A stretch of DNA of 64,000 nucleotides from Tricholoma matsutake (GCA_026075535.2 AP026539.1:3348001-3412000); one strand, 5' to 3'. Numbered from the stretch's first letter, positions 11,401 to 22,880 are shown. The notes: a model not told the origin generated them from the letters alone. Made by a program: numbers and translations.

Positions 11401-12168
11401 TTCCCCATTTGGCATTTCCTCATCCTCCACTTCCTCCATCATAACAGAATACTTCCTCGGACGTTCTTTCTCTTTCTTTTTCCTTTTTTCTTTCTTCATC
11501 TTCCTCCCATACACATTACATTCCTTAGGACAACGAGTCATTTGTACTTTCCCAGTTTTCCAATCAATTTTGGGATTATGCTTCTGTAACCATGGACATC
11601 CCATTATTAGATTGGTTTTCCCAAGATCGCACACTTCAAATATGGCTCACTCCTGATGCTCCTGATACTTTAGTACCATAGTCACCTCCTCCTTGATAGT
11701 TCCTCCATGATTGACTGTTCCATCAATATTGTACACCATTATAGGTTGTGCCAGCTTGCGTGTGTTAATACCGTTTCCGGTAATTAAAGATTGATTAATA
11801 AATAATCCTGTAGCACCACTGTCAAGCAATGCTTCCACATCAATAGCTGCATGCGTGTCCATGGTCTTCAGTCCCACAGTCAAGGTGATTTCGGGTTCTA
11901 TTCACGCAGAGCAAATAAAGAATTTAGGGGTTTTCGGAAATGACATGTGACAATTTTCTTTGTCACGTGATTCGCAACAGTTGTACTCCTCCTCGATTTC
12001 CTTTTCTGATTTACTCTGGGTTTCCTCAGATACTAATACATTGTAACGATTCTGGGTCACCAATGGGGAAACCTTCACTGGGACTCTTCCACAAAATTCT
12101 CCTGCTTGCCTTCCTCCTGCTTCACTTCCTCGATTGTAGCTCCCCTGATCTTTCTCTTCTGCTTGCAA
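8443..12168 (-). pseudogene. pol: Gypsy-2 pol: protease, RT, RNase H, integrase, chromodomain
   Basis: One continuous minus-strand frame is interrupted only by stops until about 8455. Protease: ALLDSGATGLF (about 11830). Reverse transcriptase: VYPLSPMEQEEVDAFL (about 11160), FGMTNSPPTFQ (about 10790) and an FIDDILIF catalytic box (about 10720, both Asp present). RNase H: VESDASDFATG (about 10280). Integrase: the H2C2 zinc part LHHNML...GCDMCMRGK (9480-9610), then DFITRLP, CDRFTKEVH and SDRRPQF for the DDE core (9180-9400). The C-terminal chromodomain EYIVEEILDS...FLIKWKKLY (8450-8540) is shifted by one base near 8455. Stops at 11902, 11647, 10879, 10396, 9664 and 9181 are all TGA where Arg (CGA) fits; one TAG near 9112 replaces Gln. 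Confidence 0.9.
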
Positions 12169-13172
12169 TACTTAGAAATGTGTCCTAACTGCCCACAGTT
12201 AAAACATTTAAGTGGGGCTCGTCTCCCCACTTGATCAACCTCCATTGCCTCTGCTGGTGCTGCTGACTCCATAACTATAGGTGTCACTGCCATGGCTGGT
12301 GGCTGTGCCCTTGGAGCTTGCGCCTGAGGTGCCTTTCCTTTCTCAGACTTTCCTCCAGATGACTTTCCAAATTTACTACTTCCGTACATCAACTTTGACT
12401 CTGCCTGTTCCTGCCAATATTGCCGGTCAAGGCGCATTGCCCAATTATACCACTTGTCCAACTTCTCTGGCATAGAAGGTAGTCAGTAGATAGACTTGAA
12501 TAAAGAGGGATTTAATCCTGCTTTCAAAAGGTCTACCAATGCGGCTTCTCCCACGTCCATTTGTGAAGCTTCTGCTTTGAACTGCAAAATAAATTCATCC
12601 ACCATTAAGGAACCTTGGCGCATGGTCTTTAATTTAGCATTGGCTGTTGCCTTTGGATTAGGGTCTCCAAACTGTGCCTCCAATCTCTCCAGAAATTCCT
12701 TGAAGGTTGCAAATGGTTTATTTCCCACAGCAATTTGATTAATAGCCTCATTTCTCCAGAACTGTGCTTTCCCCCCCTGAATGTATGAGAGAGCAAACAT
12801 AATCCTAGACTTGGCTGTATGAAACTCTGGCTTCCTCCCATGGATGTACAATACTATAGAGCTGATGAAGGATTTTGTATTCTCCATGGTACCGTTAAAG
12901 ATTTGTGGGGGCACATACTTAGGTAAGCGCGCTTTTCCATTTCCGGATTTCTCCACCATCTCATCCTCCTGCGATATCCACTCCACCATCTCCTCCATCT
13001 CATCATCTCTTTGACCTGTCATCTCTGGCTGTACTTCCACTTGTCTGGGCTGTGATGCTGCCAATACTGACACTAATTGCGACATTTGCGCTGTGAGCAC
13101 ATCAATTTTCGCCTCTAGTGCTGGTATGGGAACAGGATTAGGACCAGGATTAGAAGTTGAAGGTTTGGACAT
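12075..13172 (-). pseudogene. gag: Gypsy-2 gag
   Basis: Gag starts with ATG at 13170-13172 (MSKPSTSNPGPNPVP). It carries a coiled-coil-like stretch (ALEAKIDVLTAQMSQL), a retrotransposon-gag domain (KYVPPQIFNGTMENTKSF to LLKAGLNPSLF) and a CCHC zinc knuckle CFNCGQLGHISKYC at about 12165-12206. One TGA at 12483-12485 stands where Trp (TGG) is expected, and the frame continues beyond it. The pol frame is offset by -1 and overlaps the gag end by 94 bp, which fits -1 ribosomal frameshifting, but I could not identify a canonical slippery heptamer. Confidence 0.88.
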
Positions 13173-13658
13173 AATTGTAGAATCTGTGATGAATCACTTC
13201 TTTGACAAAATCAAAATTTTACTTCGAGACCTCTCCAAACGTCTACGGGTCACGTGATAAGGTTCGTCGAGGTTCGTCAATGGTTCATCGTTCGTCGGGC
13301 GCCTATTTTGACACTTCGGATCAACAACCCTTCCAACAGTGCCTGATCTCGGAGATATCACTGAATTTGGCTTGTAACTAAAATAGTCATCTGAATAGAG
13401 TGATGTAAATCGTAACTAAACCAGATCCGATTGGTTGTCTGGTTGCAGCTGTCCTAATGACGAGTGCTGCCTCTCGATCACTGGCAGTCGCAATGTAAGG
13501 CGAGGCCTGGCATTGGCTTATGAAAGAAAAGGTAGATTATGTATATACAAGTACTTCTGGCTCGTGCCGAAAGGATGAGTAATCGGATGTGGTGCAGTGA
13601 AACAATGACGTATGTGCAAGTAAGAGAAGGTGCACTGATATGGGAAGTTGTGTTCTTC
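13173..13658 (-). other. Gypsy-2 untranslated leader
   Basis: This is the 486 bp between the 5' LTR and gag. It is CpG-rich, with a short run of GGTTCGTC repeats and a CACGTG site near 13250. The bases just inside the LTR (minus strand GAAGAACACAAC) do not begin with the TGG expected of a usual tRNA primer site, so priming may differ from the standard. Confidence 0.6.
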
Positions 13659-14060
13659 TGTTAGGGCAACACCCACTATCTGCTAGCTAAGACCATGCAG
13701 GTTCTCTCTACAAGAAGGGGGCGGGATCCACGCGTGTGATGGGGAAATTGATGGTTTTGATGCGAGGGGTTATTAATAGGTAAGTTTGTTGAGATAGGCC
13801 TTTCACACCAAAAACATAGGTGGAATACCTAAGAGAACACAACTGGGGTCCCCTAGGCATATATTTAGGGTTTTTATACTATGTTACATATATTGTACAT
13901 TGTTGTTACCGATGCACTCGTACATGCACATACATTTTGATGTGTGCGAAATAAAATTCTCATGCTATCAAAATGTAGCGTCATTTGGCATCATGTAGTG
14001 TAATTCGACATAATAAAATAAAAATGAAAGTTTATTAGGTAATGGGGTGGTTTCCTAACA
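13659..14060 (-). repeat. Gypsy-2 5' LTR
   Basis: 402 bp, TGTTAGG to CCTAACA, paired with 7840-8241 and followed by the target duplication CCAAG. Confidence 0.93.
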
Positions 14061-14065
14061 CCAAG

Positions 14066-14680
14066 CTGTTAAAGAACTGAGGAAGGGATCCACCCTTTCC
14101 TTGTGTGCGGCAGAGTGGGCTGAAAGGGAGGACTTGTTGTATTTCAGGGATCACATCTATGTCCCCAACAACCCAGACCTTTGCCAGTGCATCATATCCC
14201 AACACATGACTCACAGATTGCCAGTCATCCTGGATGCTGGAAGACCTTGAAGCTCATCTCACAGAATTATTGGTGGCCACAAATGTCACAGCTCATTGGT
14301 CAGTATTGTCATGCTTGTGACCTTTGCTTACACACCAAGATTGCTCATTGCAAACTGATTGGCAAGCTACACCCTCTTCCTGTTCCAAAGAGTTGTTGGG
14401 ATGTTGTCAGTGTCGAATGGGTTTGATGCAGTGATGGGCACAGTTGATTCAGTGGGGAAACATGCTCACTTCATTCCCACTCACACCACTGTCAGTGCCC
14501 TGGGTGCCACCTGAATCTATCTCCACCATGTGTGGAAATTACATGGACTTCCTGGCACTTTCCTTTCTGACCATGGCCCTCAGTTCATGACAGAGTTCAC
14601 CCATGAGCTGTACTGACTTCTGGGGATCAAACTCCTTGCTTTGACTGCCTATCACCTGCAAACTGATGGCCAGACCTAGT
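14066..14680 (+). pseudogene. pol: Gypsy-1 integrase (zinc domain and catalytic core)
   Basis: Here Gypsy-1 coding resumes after Gypsy-2. The H2C2 zinc module is at 14205-14335 (SHPGCWKTLKLISQNYWWP, then CHACDLCLHTK). The catalytic-core motifs [20 protein letters not shown] and [11 protein letters not shown] are readable in the three frames to about 14600. TAYHLQTDGQT near 14645-14678 is the conserved segment before the third acidic residue. Reading ends sharply at 14680 where the TAGTGTTT end of another element begins. Stops at 14424 and elsewhere plus frame changes make it inactive. Confidence 0.8.
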
Positions 14681-16060
14681 GTTTGAAGGTCCAGTCTATA
14701 GGACTGACAAAAGAACGACAACCAAACTGGACCGACACATGGTTCAGTCCATTTTTCAGTTACAGTTGCCCAGATCTGGCACCAGTCTGGTTGCCGGTTG
14801 CCTTAATTTGAAAATATTTGAAAACCATTCAAAGACTGGTTGCAAACAGTTGCAACCAGGCTTCTCACTGTATATAAAATATTACAAATGTACTTACAAT
14901 AAACTAATGTAGATACTATTAATCTTTACTATTTCTACCATTGTATAATGAAGTGGGGCATGCCTGGGGAAAGTATTCATTTGGTGAGGGATTATATAGC
15001 TCTGTGGCTGTGCATGGACCTTTTGGTCATGTGTGCTGCCCAAAAAACAAAGTGGCACCACTTTGCAAAATGGTTCTTATGACCACCAATAACCCACAAC
15101 ACTGCTTCCCCCACTCCTCTATCCACCCACAACACCCACTCCACCTACCTCAAAAATGATGCACTGCAACTGAAAGGACACATGGGGCCCAAACGATGCT
15201 AGTGGTCATCTTGGGCTTGTAGGTATGTTTGTATTTTTAATAATTTCTTTTTTCTATTAACCAGTTTACTTTCTTTTTTAGGATCTTACATCTACTAACT
15301 GCTGTCTCCATACCCCTGCACCACTGCTGTGAGCCTCTGCTCACAGGGTGGCAACGGGTCCTATTTCTCGCTGATGCTGATGATGTGGCACCAACAACAG
15401 CAGCAGACAACAATGGCAATGTGGCACCACCAAAGAGAACAGCCCCACCACCAATGACAATGGCTCCACCACCACCCCTCCCTGCTGCCATACCACAACC
15501 AATGCCACATCACACAGAACTGCCAGCCCATCTGCAAGCCACTGCTCATAGGGGGAGATGGAGGTGCTGAATGACAACACAAATGGGTGGGTGCAACAAA
15601 CAACAATGTGAACAGGCTGGGATGATGAACGACACTGACAGGGGGGGCCAATGAACAACAATGTGAAAGGTTGGGGGTGATGACAATGATGACAAACAAC
15701 AACACAGGGGACTACGAATGCCAATGCGAACAGAGGGGGGCCGATGAACGACAACATGAACAGGGACGACAATGCAAATGGGGGGATATGAACAACAACA
15801 TGAACAGGAGGGGGGAACAATGAACAACAATGTGGGGACATTTGAATGACAACATGAACAGGGTGGGGATGACAAACATCATACAATGCCCCATCTCGCT
15901 ACAAACGCGAGGTGGGGCCATTGTTTTTCTTTCTCTTTTTCAGTCTTTTTCTTTTTGTTTCTTTTTCTTGGAATGAAGTGAGTCTTCAGACACTCAGGGA
16001 CGGGGGGGGGGGGGAACACGAGTAAATGGGAAGATAGTATGGATTCAAAAGGTGAAGTCA
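14681..16060 (+). mobile_element. Hairpin/intron repeat element X1 (TAGTGTTT family)
   Basis: The left end TAGTGTTTGAAGGTCCAGTC (14681) matches the inverted right ends at 46883 and 63797. Then come a GGTTGCAACCAG-rich subterminal part, a TATATAG box near 14993, and a pre-intron segment ending in a GGGCCCAA/TTGGGCTT hairpin. An intron-like sequence (15223-15281) and a perfect palindrome CTGTGAGC-CTCT-GCTCACAG (15328-15347) follow. Next are about ten degenerate 30-40 bp units built on GAACAACAATGTGAACAGG, a CTCGC-TACAAAC-GCGAG hairpin near 15896 and a T-rich tail. No clear right terminus was found. The open frames across the units are low-complexity and on both strands. Confidence 0.65.
15223..15281 (+). 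other. Intron-like sequence in X1
   Basis: GTATGT donor, TATTAAC branch-like site and TTTTTTAG acceptor, 59 bp. The position relative to the downstream palindrome is the same as at 49733-49793 and 62922-62971. Confidence 0.6.
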
Positions 16061-16069
16061 ATGTATTGC

Positions 16070-16243
16070 TATCATTTACAAGTAATAGACCTATGCACGT
16101 GATTAGAGTGTAGACCTATGCACGTGATTAGAGTGTGACCGTGAATCTTACATAAGTTGTCCTGTGTAGTGATGTGCCTAGGAACATGAGATGGTAAGAT
16201 AAATCTCTTACACTTGCCATCTCCCTCAACAAAAAACATCCCC
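16070..16243 (-). repeat. Probable Gypsy-3 3' LTR fragment and polypurine tract
   Basis: On the minus strand a purine-rich tract (GAGGGAGATGGCAAG) is followed by TGTAAGAG, a plausible LTR start at about 16210. A 25-bp unit containing ATGCACGTGATTAGAGTG is tandemly duplicated at 16088-16138. No second LTR copy was found, so the call is tentative. Confidence 0.4.
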
Positions 16244-19231
16244 TCAAGTTTCTTCCTCAAATTTTGCCAGTGCTTCGGTCTCCAGCAGCTTGCTCCTCGG
16301 AACCCATAAGTCATGCTCTGGCCCATATCCTTGCCAATGCACTAGGTACTGTTTCCCTCTTCCCCTTGGCCACGCATCCAATATTTGTTTGATAAAATAT
16401 TTAGTTGTCCCTTTCACAGTCACAATTGGCCTCAGCCTCGCTTGTGCCCTTCCTGGATACAAATCATTGTTGTTCAGCACATACAGTCATAGATGCGAGC
16501 TATGGAAGGTGGGGAACACTTTTGATGATCTCGGTAACTCGAGCATATAATCTGAAGTTTCAGGGAATGACTTCATCACCTCGTATGGCCCATCAAATCT
16601 TGGCATAAACTTAGCTACCTGCCCACTTTTTGCTTGTAGGTATTCTCTTCGTTGATGCCCTGTTGCCAACATGACCTTTTCTCCAACTTTAAAGACTGTC
16701 TCTGGTCCTCTGTGTGTGTTCATGTGATGAGCTTGAGAAATTTTCACCATGAGTAAGCTGTCCTTGGCTTCCAGTGTCCACATGTCCAGTTTCTTTACCA
16801 ACGTTGCTGCTCTCTCCAGCTCATCTGTATCTTCTTCTGGATCCTCCTGTCTTGTCACACAAGGCGGAATCACACATGGTGCTCTTCCAGTTTTAAGCAT
16901 GAATGGTGAGAATCCAGTTGACATGTTCGTTGTGTTCATGATATTGAACCTGACTTTGAGCAGTGCCTTTGCCCAACCCAATTGGTTTCACTCTACATGG
17001 AATCTCAGTGCTTGAATTAATGTTTTGTTCATATGCTCCAATGCTCCATCCATCTCTGGGTGGTACACCATTGAAATTTTGTGTTTGATTCCCATTAACT
17101 TCATCAGCACCTTCCAGAATTTCGATATGAACAGTTTGTCTCTATCACTGTCGATCTCCCCAGGGCAACCATTTTTGCAGTACCATCAGCTGAATAACAC
17201 CACCGTGAACTCCTCCATGGTATTACATGCCACCAGTTGCAAATCAGCTCCGAGGCAGTCCATCATGCTCACAATCATATCATACCCATTGTCCATCGGC
17301 AATGGACCCATGAAGTCCAATGCAATTGATTCAAATATTTTGTCTGGCACTGGTAATGGGTGCAATGGGCCTGAGGGGCATGTCATCCAAGATTTGTTTT
17401 ACTGGCACTCAGGGCATGATGGTATGTATCCCTCCATTAATTTCTTCCTCATGTTCAGCCAGTAAAAGTCGTCTCTCAGGCTTGCATATGACTTACTCAT
17501 GCCAAAATGCCCCAAATTATCATGGGCCAATTGGAACAAATGCTCATGCAGGTGTTTGTACCGCGAGATTATCAGTCACCTCCCCATGAACAGTAGTCCA
17601 TCCTTCAAGGCGATGTCCAGCTTCACATTGAGCACCCCCACTTTCAAGTCTTGCAGGACACCCTTACACCAGCTGTCAATGTGGTAACCCTTCTTCATGC
17701 GTCTGATCAGTTTTGGGTCACTTTCTATCGAGAAAACTGATGCCACATCGACCACTCCTGGCTGTGCTTCTACTGTGTCCAGCAGTCTTGAGAGTGCATC
17801 TGCTACTGTATTCCTGTCCCCATTGATGTATGTGATTGTGTACTCATACTGTGATAGGTATTCCATCCATTGTGCCTGCCATCACGACAAGTCCCTCTGG
17901 TAATCAAAATTTTGTAGCGTCTTGTGGTCCATGAAGATGTTGACATCTGAGCCCAACAGGTCTACCCTCCATTTCCACATCGCCCTCATTATCGAGAGCA
18001 TCTCCTGCTCATGCACTGGATAATTGCACTCCACACTGTCCAGTTGCCGGCTCTCAAACACCATGGGTTGTGCAGTCTCCCATGTCTCTCCAAATGCCAA
18101 AATGGCTCCCATCCATCTTTTGCTGGCATCGCATGTCACAAATATTTTGTTATCTCCTGGTGACTTGTGATTGATTGTCCCTGCTCACCATGAGCCTTTT
18201 GATTGCCTCAAATGCATACTGATGGGTATTTGTCCACAAAGGGTCCCATTACATTCTTTTCTTGTCAGTGGTGTCAAGATGGTCATGTGCTCTGCCAGGG
18301 ACAGCAAGAAATCTGCAATGTATTGCACCAATCCCAAAAACTGATGTACAAGTTTTGCTTATTTCAGGGCCGGCCAGTTTAAAATGTGTGTCACTTTTGC
18401 CGAGTCCACCTCAATGCTCCTCATTGAAATGTGATGTCCCAAGAAGTTGACCTCTGATGCAAACAGCATTGACTTCTTCATTGAGCAGTACAGGTGAGCT
18501 TTTGTCAGTGCTTCCAACACTGCCGCAACATTCTCCTTATGCTCAGCCAGAGATGACAACCACATGATGATGTCATCAAGGTATACATGACATATCTTCC
18601 CTATCAATTCCTGCGGTGCTAGAGTGACTCGTTGTTGGTGTGTTGCCGGTGAGTTTCTCATTCCCATGGGCATGACAACCCACTCCCACAGCCCAAATGG
18701 AGTCAAGGTCACTGTATATTTGATGTGATCAGGATTTACCAAGGTTTGGAAGAATGAATTTATCATATCAATTTTACCCCAGATCTTCCCCTTCACACAA
18801 TCTGCTAGAATGTCATCAATATGCAGCAGAGGATAGTTGTCCAGTATAGTAAGTCAATTCAAATGTCGATAGTCATTTACCCATCGTGGTAATACCATTG
18901 GGTCCACCTTTGGAATAATAAATGATGGGGACACATATGGGGACAATGACGGTCTTATTCTCCCCACCGCCAAATGCTGTTCAATTAACTCTTTCCATCC
19001 TGCTCAGTATTTATGAGGACACCCATAAGCCTGTGCCACTGATATTGGCACTCCTGGCTGGAGTTTAATGTGATGGTATACCTCATGCAGTGTGGCAGCA
19101 GAATTGGTCTGCTGGTAGTCTGATGTCCTGGTGGTCACAGCATGAGAGGTGAGGTAAGCAGGAAAGGAGGAAAGTGAGGTGAAGATGGAGTGGATGAGCT
19201 GGGAGCTCGTCAAGAGGAAATGGGTGTGCAA
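16244..19231 (-). pseudogene. pol: Gypsy-3 pol: RT, RNase H, integrase, chromodomain
   Basis: Seven minus-strand open segments (19231-19004, 18796-18359, 18139-17882, 17866-17576, 17386-17186, 16981-16487, 16480-16244) share exactly one frame, so only stops, not indels, break it. Reverse transcriptase: MGMRNSPATHQQRVTLAP and the catalytic box HVYLDDIIMW near 18585, then FLGHHIS. RNase H: VHEQEMLSIMRAM and MDHKTLQNFDY; then ADALSRL. Integrase: LDFMGPLP near 17310 and FSPFMLKTGRAP. C-terminal chromodomain: QYLVHWQGYGPEHDLWV (16310-16360). No gag is recognisable upstream. It lacks CpGs almost completely, consistent with age and deamination. Confidence 0.85.
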
Positions 19232-20147
19232 ACATGCTCAGGGAAGTGGGTGGTGTGAGACATGTTGATCAAAAAGTGATCAACGTTGATTGAAAATGTG
19301 ATCAACAAGATCATGTGCCTATATTGTCGAAAACAAAGAATCGATGTGTTGAAGTGAAAATGGCTCAATGGTCTTTTGAAAGAGTGACAAAGTATACTAA
19401 TCTACTGGTAATATAACTTGTGGTAATGAGAATTCAAGGGAACTGAAGAAACTTGACTAAAAGACTTGTAACTTGAACACTTAGCTTGATTTCTACACCT
19501 TGGAGTGTAGAAAACTTGGGAAACCTTCATAAACTTGAGGGGAAAACTTAAGGGGGATGTAAAATGAGAGTCAAAGTAAGGTACTCCATTTGAAAGGTGG
19601 GAGGACACCTATATACAAATCTGTACTAGCAATAATGAAAAATCTGATCGTGCACATTCTCTTGCACTGACAGGACCAAACAACAAGAATGATGAACTAA
19701 TTAAGAAGCGAGATTGTCAGTTTTGGGGAGTACTGATGTTCTTCGAGATAAGGGTGGTGTTTGTATGGTAAGTGATGTCGATATGGCATTGTCAAGTCCT
19801 TGTCTTGGGGTTTCTCAGGCTGGGAATGACTCAGGGAAAGGTTTGTTTTCAAGGCTCTCTATTTGTGGAACGTGACCTGTGCCCCAGCAAGTGCGGAGAG
19901 CACTCAAATATGATCTCTTGACCCTACCATCCAGTGGATTGACCCTTTGATCTGGATGATGGCTAGCCATAGTGTACAAGAAAGGTCCGAAAGCCAGATC
20001 GTCACAAGAATGGATTGATTCCCTGTCAAGTAAAAGCTAAAAATAGATTAATGAAAACCCAGAACCGTTCTGTCTCGTGGAAAGCAGAACTGTCAGCATG
20101 AAAGCCGAGGAAGCTCAGAGACATGATGGGATACATGATTGACCCAT
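19232..20147. other. Unassigned, possibly Gypsy-3 5' region
   Basis: No conserved coding motif or repeat was found. Short TGATCAA repeats occur at 19260-19310. It lies between the Gypsy-3 RT and a solo LTR, so it may hold decayed leader, gag or LTR sequence. Confidence 0.35.
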
Positions 20148-21343
20148 TGATAGGTTGTCTCCTTGGCTCAAAGGCTGATTCACCACTTTAACATCATTCT
20201 AATCACATCGGCTAACTCCTACGACATCCCAGATGCAGTGCAACCCAGTCTATCAATCATGATATCATATTGACCGCATCGAAACATCACCAGCGACATT
20301 GATCATACCAAGAGACCACATCACACAACCTTAGGACTACCTTGAAAGCCCCTAAGATCCCTCTAACTGACCATCAAACATCCCCAATCAAGTTCAAACA
20401 AACCGTGACCATGATCGAACATCATCAACCATCGTCGACCATCGTCGAGCATTATCGATCGATATTGAGAGACTATGAGCGACATCGGGTACCACATTTG
20501 TTATCTATATGGTGGAATACCATGCACCAGGAAGTATTCCAACTCATGCTCAAACCTGCCGATAGTAGGTCAGCCTTGTTCCAAGTCCCTATCGCACACA
20601 GAACCCGCTGGACAAATTATTGTGACACTTAGCATGGTTTATACACAAAGGACAGTCCCCTTTTAGCTCTATACCCTTTATTACTCTTTCATCATATGAT
20701 ATATATCTTTCTTGTTTGGATTCCAGTCTCCTTTTTGGCCTTATACCTTAACTCATATCTTTTGCCTCATGTTCTACACATGTTTCTCATTCCATTTTAG
20801 GAAGTTTCTTTAAAACATATAAAACTCTGTAGTATCTACTTGGAAATACAAGAAATCGTCTTCACCTATTGTCTTGTATTAAGTTCTAAGAATCAGATCT
20901 ACCCTCTAAAACAATCTAAACTTCATCGAGTTTTCTTGATCAACGAGAAACCTCTGTGACCATCGTCATCCTTGATCCTCCTACAATCCTCTGATTATTA
21001 GCACTAGCAACCATTCCAATGCTTCCTAGCCATCAGCTATAGTCTTTGTATACTATCGATCTATCGAAAGGTCCTCAGAATTCACACTTTGACCATCAAC
21101 GATAAGACTCGTTTGCCGTCAATCTCATCGATTGTCCTTGATATCGATCGATACTCGATCGGACCATGCCAAACACCTTTGTCTCCTATAGCACTACCTT
21201 CACAACTAGTACCAACTAGTTATCTTCCCATAGGTTGGACCATGAACATTTGGAACACATTGCACCCTTCCTCTGACTCGTTGCAAATATCATTGGTTGC
21301 CTCATCAGCTGTTTTGATGGTTTTCCCAGGTTGAGTATCATCA
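20148..21343 (+). repeat. Solo LTR, family S, copy 1
   Basis: TGATAGGTTGTCTCC at the start and TTGAGTATCATCA at the end, 1196 bp, closely matching 61142-62258. It contains an ATCGTCGAGC minisatellite, a CTTTTTGGCC-rich part and ACATATAAAACTC, a possible TATA region, near 20815. Flanking bases CCAT and GCAT are an imperfect 4-bp duplication. No partner LTR or internal coding is attached. Confidence 0.7.
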
Positions 21344-21747
21344 GCATCATGTGGAGAGATGTTGTTGGTGTGTCAAGAGGATTTGAATAACAAACTACAG
21401 GTAAGGCAAAAGAGATCAGTAATGCAAAGTATTGATGAAGACAAGGAAAGGGAATGGTATATGGTTGTTCAAGAGCTCCGGTACATGTAGGTGCAGCCAC
21501 AATGGAATTCCCATGAACAGGAAAGTTGGCGAGCAGGCCAACTAACCTGTCCACAGTGGTAAGTCTTTGACATGTGGTATATCAGCGGGGAAGTGATCCT
21601 GATGCTTTTTTTTGTAATATTGATCTAGAATCTGTAATTCCACTATTGTTGCTAGTTCCGCAATGCACATTCACATTGCTCCAATGATACACAGTCCCAC
21701 AGACATGTGTTCTGTGAGATCAAATCTCTCTGGATTCTCGCTAAACA
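21344..21747. other. Unassigned stretch between solo LTR and chromodomain
   Basis: Weak minus-strand reading frames exist (for example one containing LVGLLANFPVHGN) but none is recognisable. It could belong to an upstream part of Gypsy-3 or another element. Confidence 0.3.
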
Positions 21748-22005
21748 GTGCGTGCATTTCCTTATGCATCACCTGATGTAATTTTTGCATTAAATCTTGC
21801 CCTATTTTCAGCTGACTTTGATCTTGTTTCCACCTCAGCCAAGGTGAAATTGGCAGGTCCTTTCGACATTGTGTTGCAGCGGTTTGATCTGCATCAAGGA
21901 AAACTCCAGTATTTGGTGCACTGGGAGGGTTATGGGTATAAGAAAAACTCATGGGTCAAGGAGTCCAATGTGAACACCCCTCGGTTAGTCAAGGAATTCC
22001 ACTGA
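21748..22005 (+). pseudogene. pol: Gypsy-1 C-terminal chromodomain
   Basis: VKLAGPFDIVLQRF followed by KLQYLVHWEGYGYKKNSWV (about 21900-21957) is a chromodomain with its aromatic cage residues Tyr and Trp in place. It is followed by a TGA inside the last part, a purine-rich tract (22055-22067) and the 3' LTR at 22068. The intervening C-terminal integrase is missing between 14680 and here, so a deletion accompanied the insertions. Confidence 0.75.
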
Positions 22006-22054
22006 TGGCACACTGCTGCACCGAGTCACATTCAAGTCACTGACAATGCATCTT

Positions 22055-22155
22055 AGAGAGGAGGTGATGTAAGGAGACTAGGGGGTGCCCTGTGTGTTTC
22101 TCCTTATTTTTTATGTTCATCCTATATTTTTCCTCACTTCATTTCCTCCTATTCT
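22055..22155 (+). repeat. Gypsy-1 3' LTR, left part, with polypurine tract
   Basis: GAGAGGAGGTGA precedes the LTR start TGTAAGGAGACTAGGGGG at 22068. The LTR is interrupted after TTTCCTCCTATTCT (22155) and continues at 30431 with CCTATTCTTCATTTTT. Confidence 0.8.
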
Positions 22156-22339
22156 CTGTAATTTACACTCCCCCACCTAGTCCATTCAGAGTCCGAGCTG
22201 TCTGAGCAGGATGCTAGGAATCTGGACAGAATCCTAGCAAAGTCCGAGCTCAGTCCAAGTTTTCTGCACAGAATGCTCGGACTTATCAGTCTGAGCCAGG
22301 TGTGGACTTGGTAAATTTTGACAAAGTCCACACAAAATA

Positions 22340-22420
22340 TTACAGCTAACACAGGATTTGAACCCATCACCTCAGGTTACAAACAAATTACTAAAGACAA
22401 TTATACCACTCCACCACAGG
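22340..22420 (-). other. tRNA-like module, left side of TIR element 1
   Basis: On the minus strand TGGTGGAGTGGTATAATTG (22398-22416) resembles an A box and GGTTCAAATCC (22354-22364) is a near-perfect B box. Direction is toward the terminus at 22156. No full cloverleaf is evident. Confidence 0.6.
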
Positions 22421-22479
22421 GGCAGTGTTATTTGTTATGATTAATGTTATTTATTACCTATTTACAAATGATATACAAC

Positions 22480-22880
22480 AAAAAAAAATCACCATCGCTC
22501 GAAATGAGCGACGGTGCATGAAAAATAAGAAAAGCCCCCCTATTGCAGAGGGGGGTGGCTACTAAATGTAAAAAAGGCTGCCACCTTGCTGGATAGCAAG
22601 GGGGTGGGTGTGGTGTCCCCCCTTCATCCTCATGTGTCCCCTCATGGTTGTGGTCATCCCTGCACCCATCCCTGTTGTTGGCTTCCATTCTTGATGTTTT
22701 TTTTGTCCTTGTTTCCTGTTTTGAGAGGTGGTGGGGTGGTTAGTGGCAGGTGGCAGCATCAGGGGCATTTCATGTGGTTACTTTGTGGGTACCCCACTTC
22801 CTCAACCTCCTGGTGTCTCCCTGGGGTCTCTTAACCCCAAACGACCCCCTCACCTCCCATTTGGATGGGGAGGAGGGGGG
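22480..22880. repeat. GC-rich hairpins inside TIR element 1
   Basis: Examples: CCACCTTGCT-GGAT-AGCAAGGGGGTGG near 22579-22607, a run pairing CCCCC with GGGGG near 22537-22555, and CCTCCCAT-TTGG-ATGGGGAGG near 22853-22877. No coding. Confidence 0.5.

Larger units (their letters stand above)
7840..14060 (-). mobile_element. Gypsy-2: complete chromodomain Ty3/Gypsy element
   Basis: This 6221-bp element has 402-bp LTRs at both ends (TGTTAGG...CCTAACA) and a perfect 5-bp target duplication CCAAG at 7835-7839 and 14061-14065. It is inserted in the Gypsy-1 pol and reads on the minus strand. Gag (12075-13172) and pol (8443-12168) are in different frames with a 94-bp overlap. About 20 differences separate the two LTRs by eye, mostly transitions. 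It is younger than its host Gypsy-1, still keeps many CpGs, but is dead through in-frame stops. Confidence 0.95.

Noticed and set aside
12075..12168. Specific slippery heptamer GAATTTT as frameshift site
   Set aside because: The phase and base pattern do not meet the X XXY YYZ rule.
15341..15921. Long minus-strand open frames rich in His, Pro, Cys and Val
   Set aside because: They run over degenerate 30-40 bp repeats, exist in all frames, and have no domain. They are by-products of low-complexity DNA.
20148..21343. Full retrotransposon
   Set aside because: No coding, primer site or second LTR is attached; only an LTR-like unit is present.
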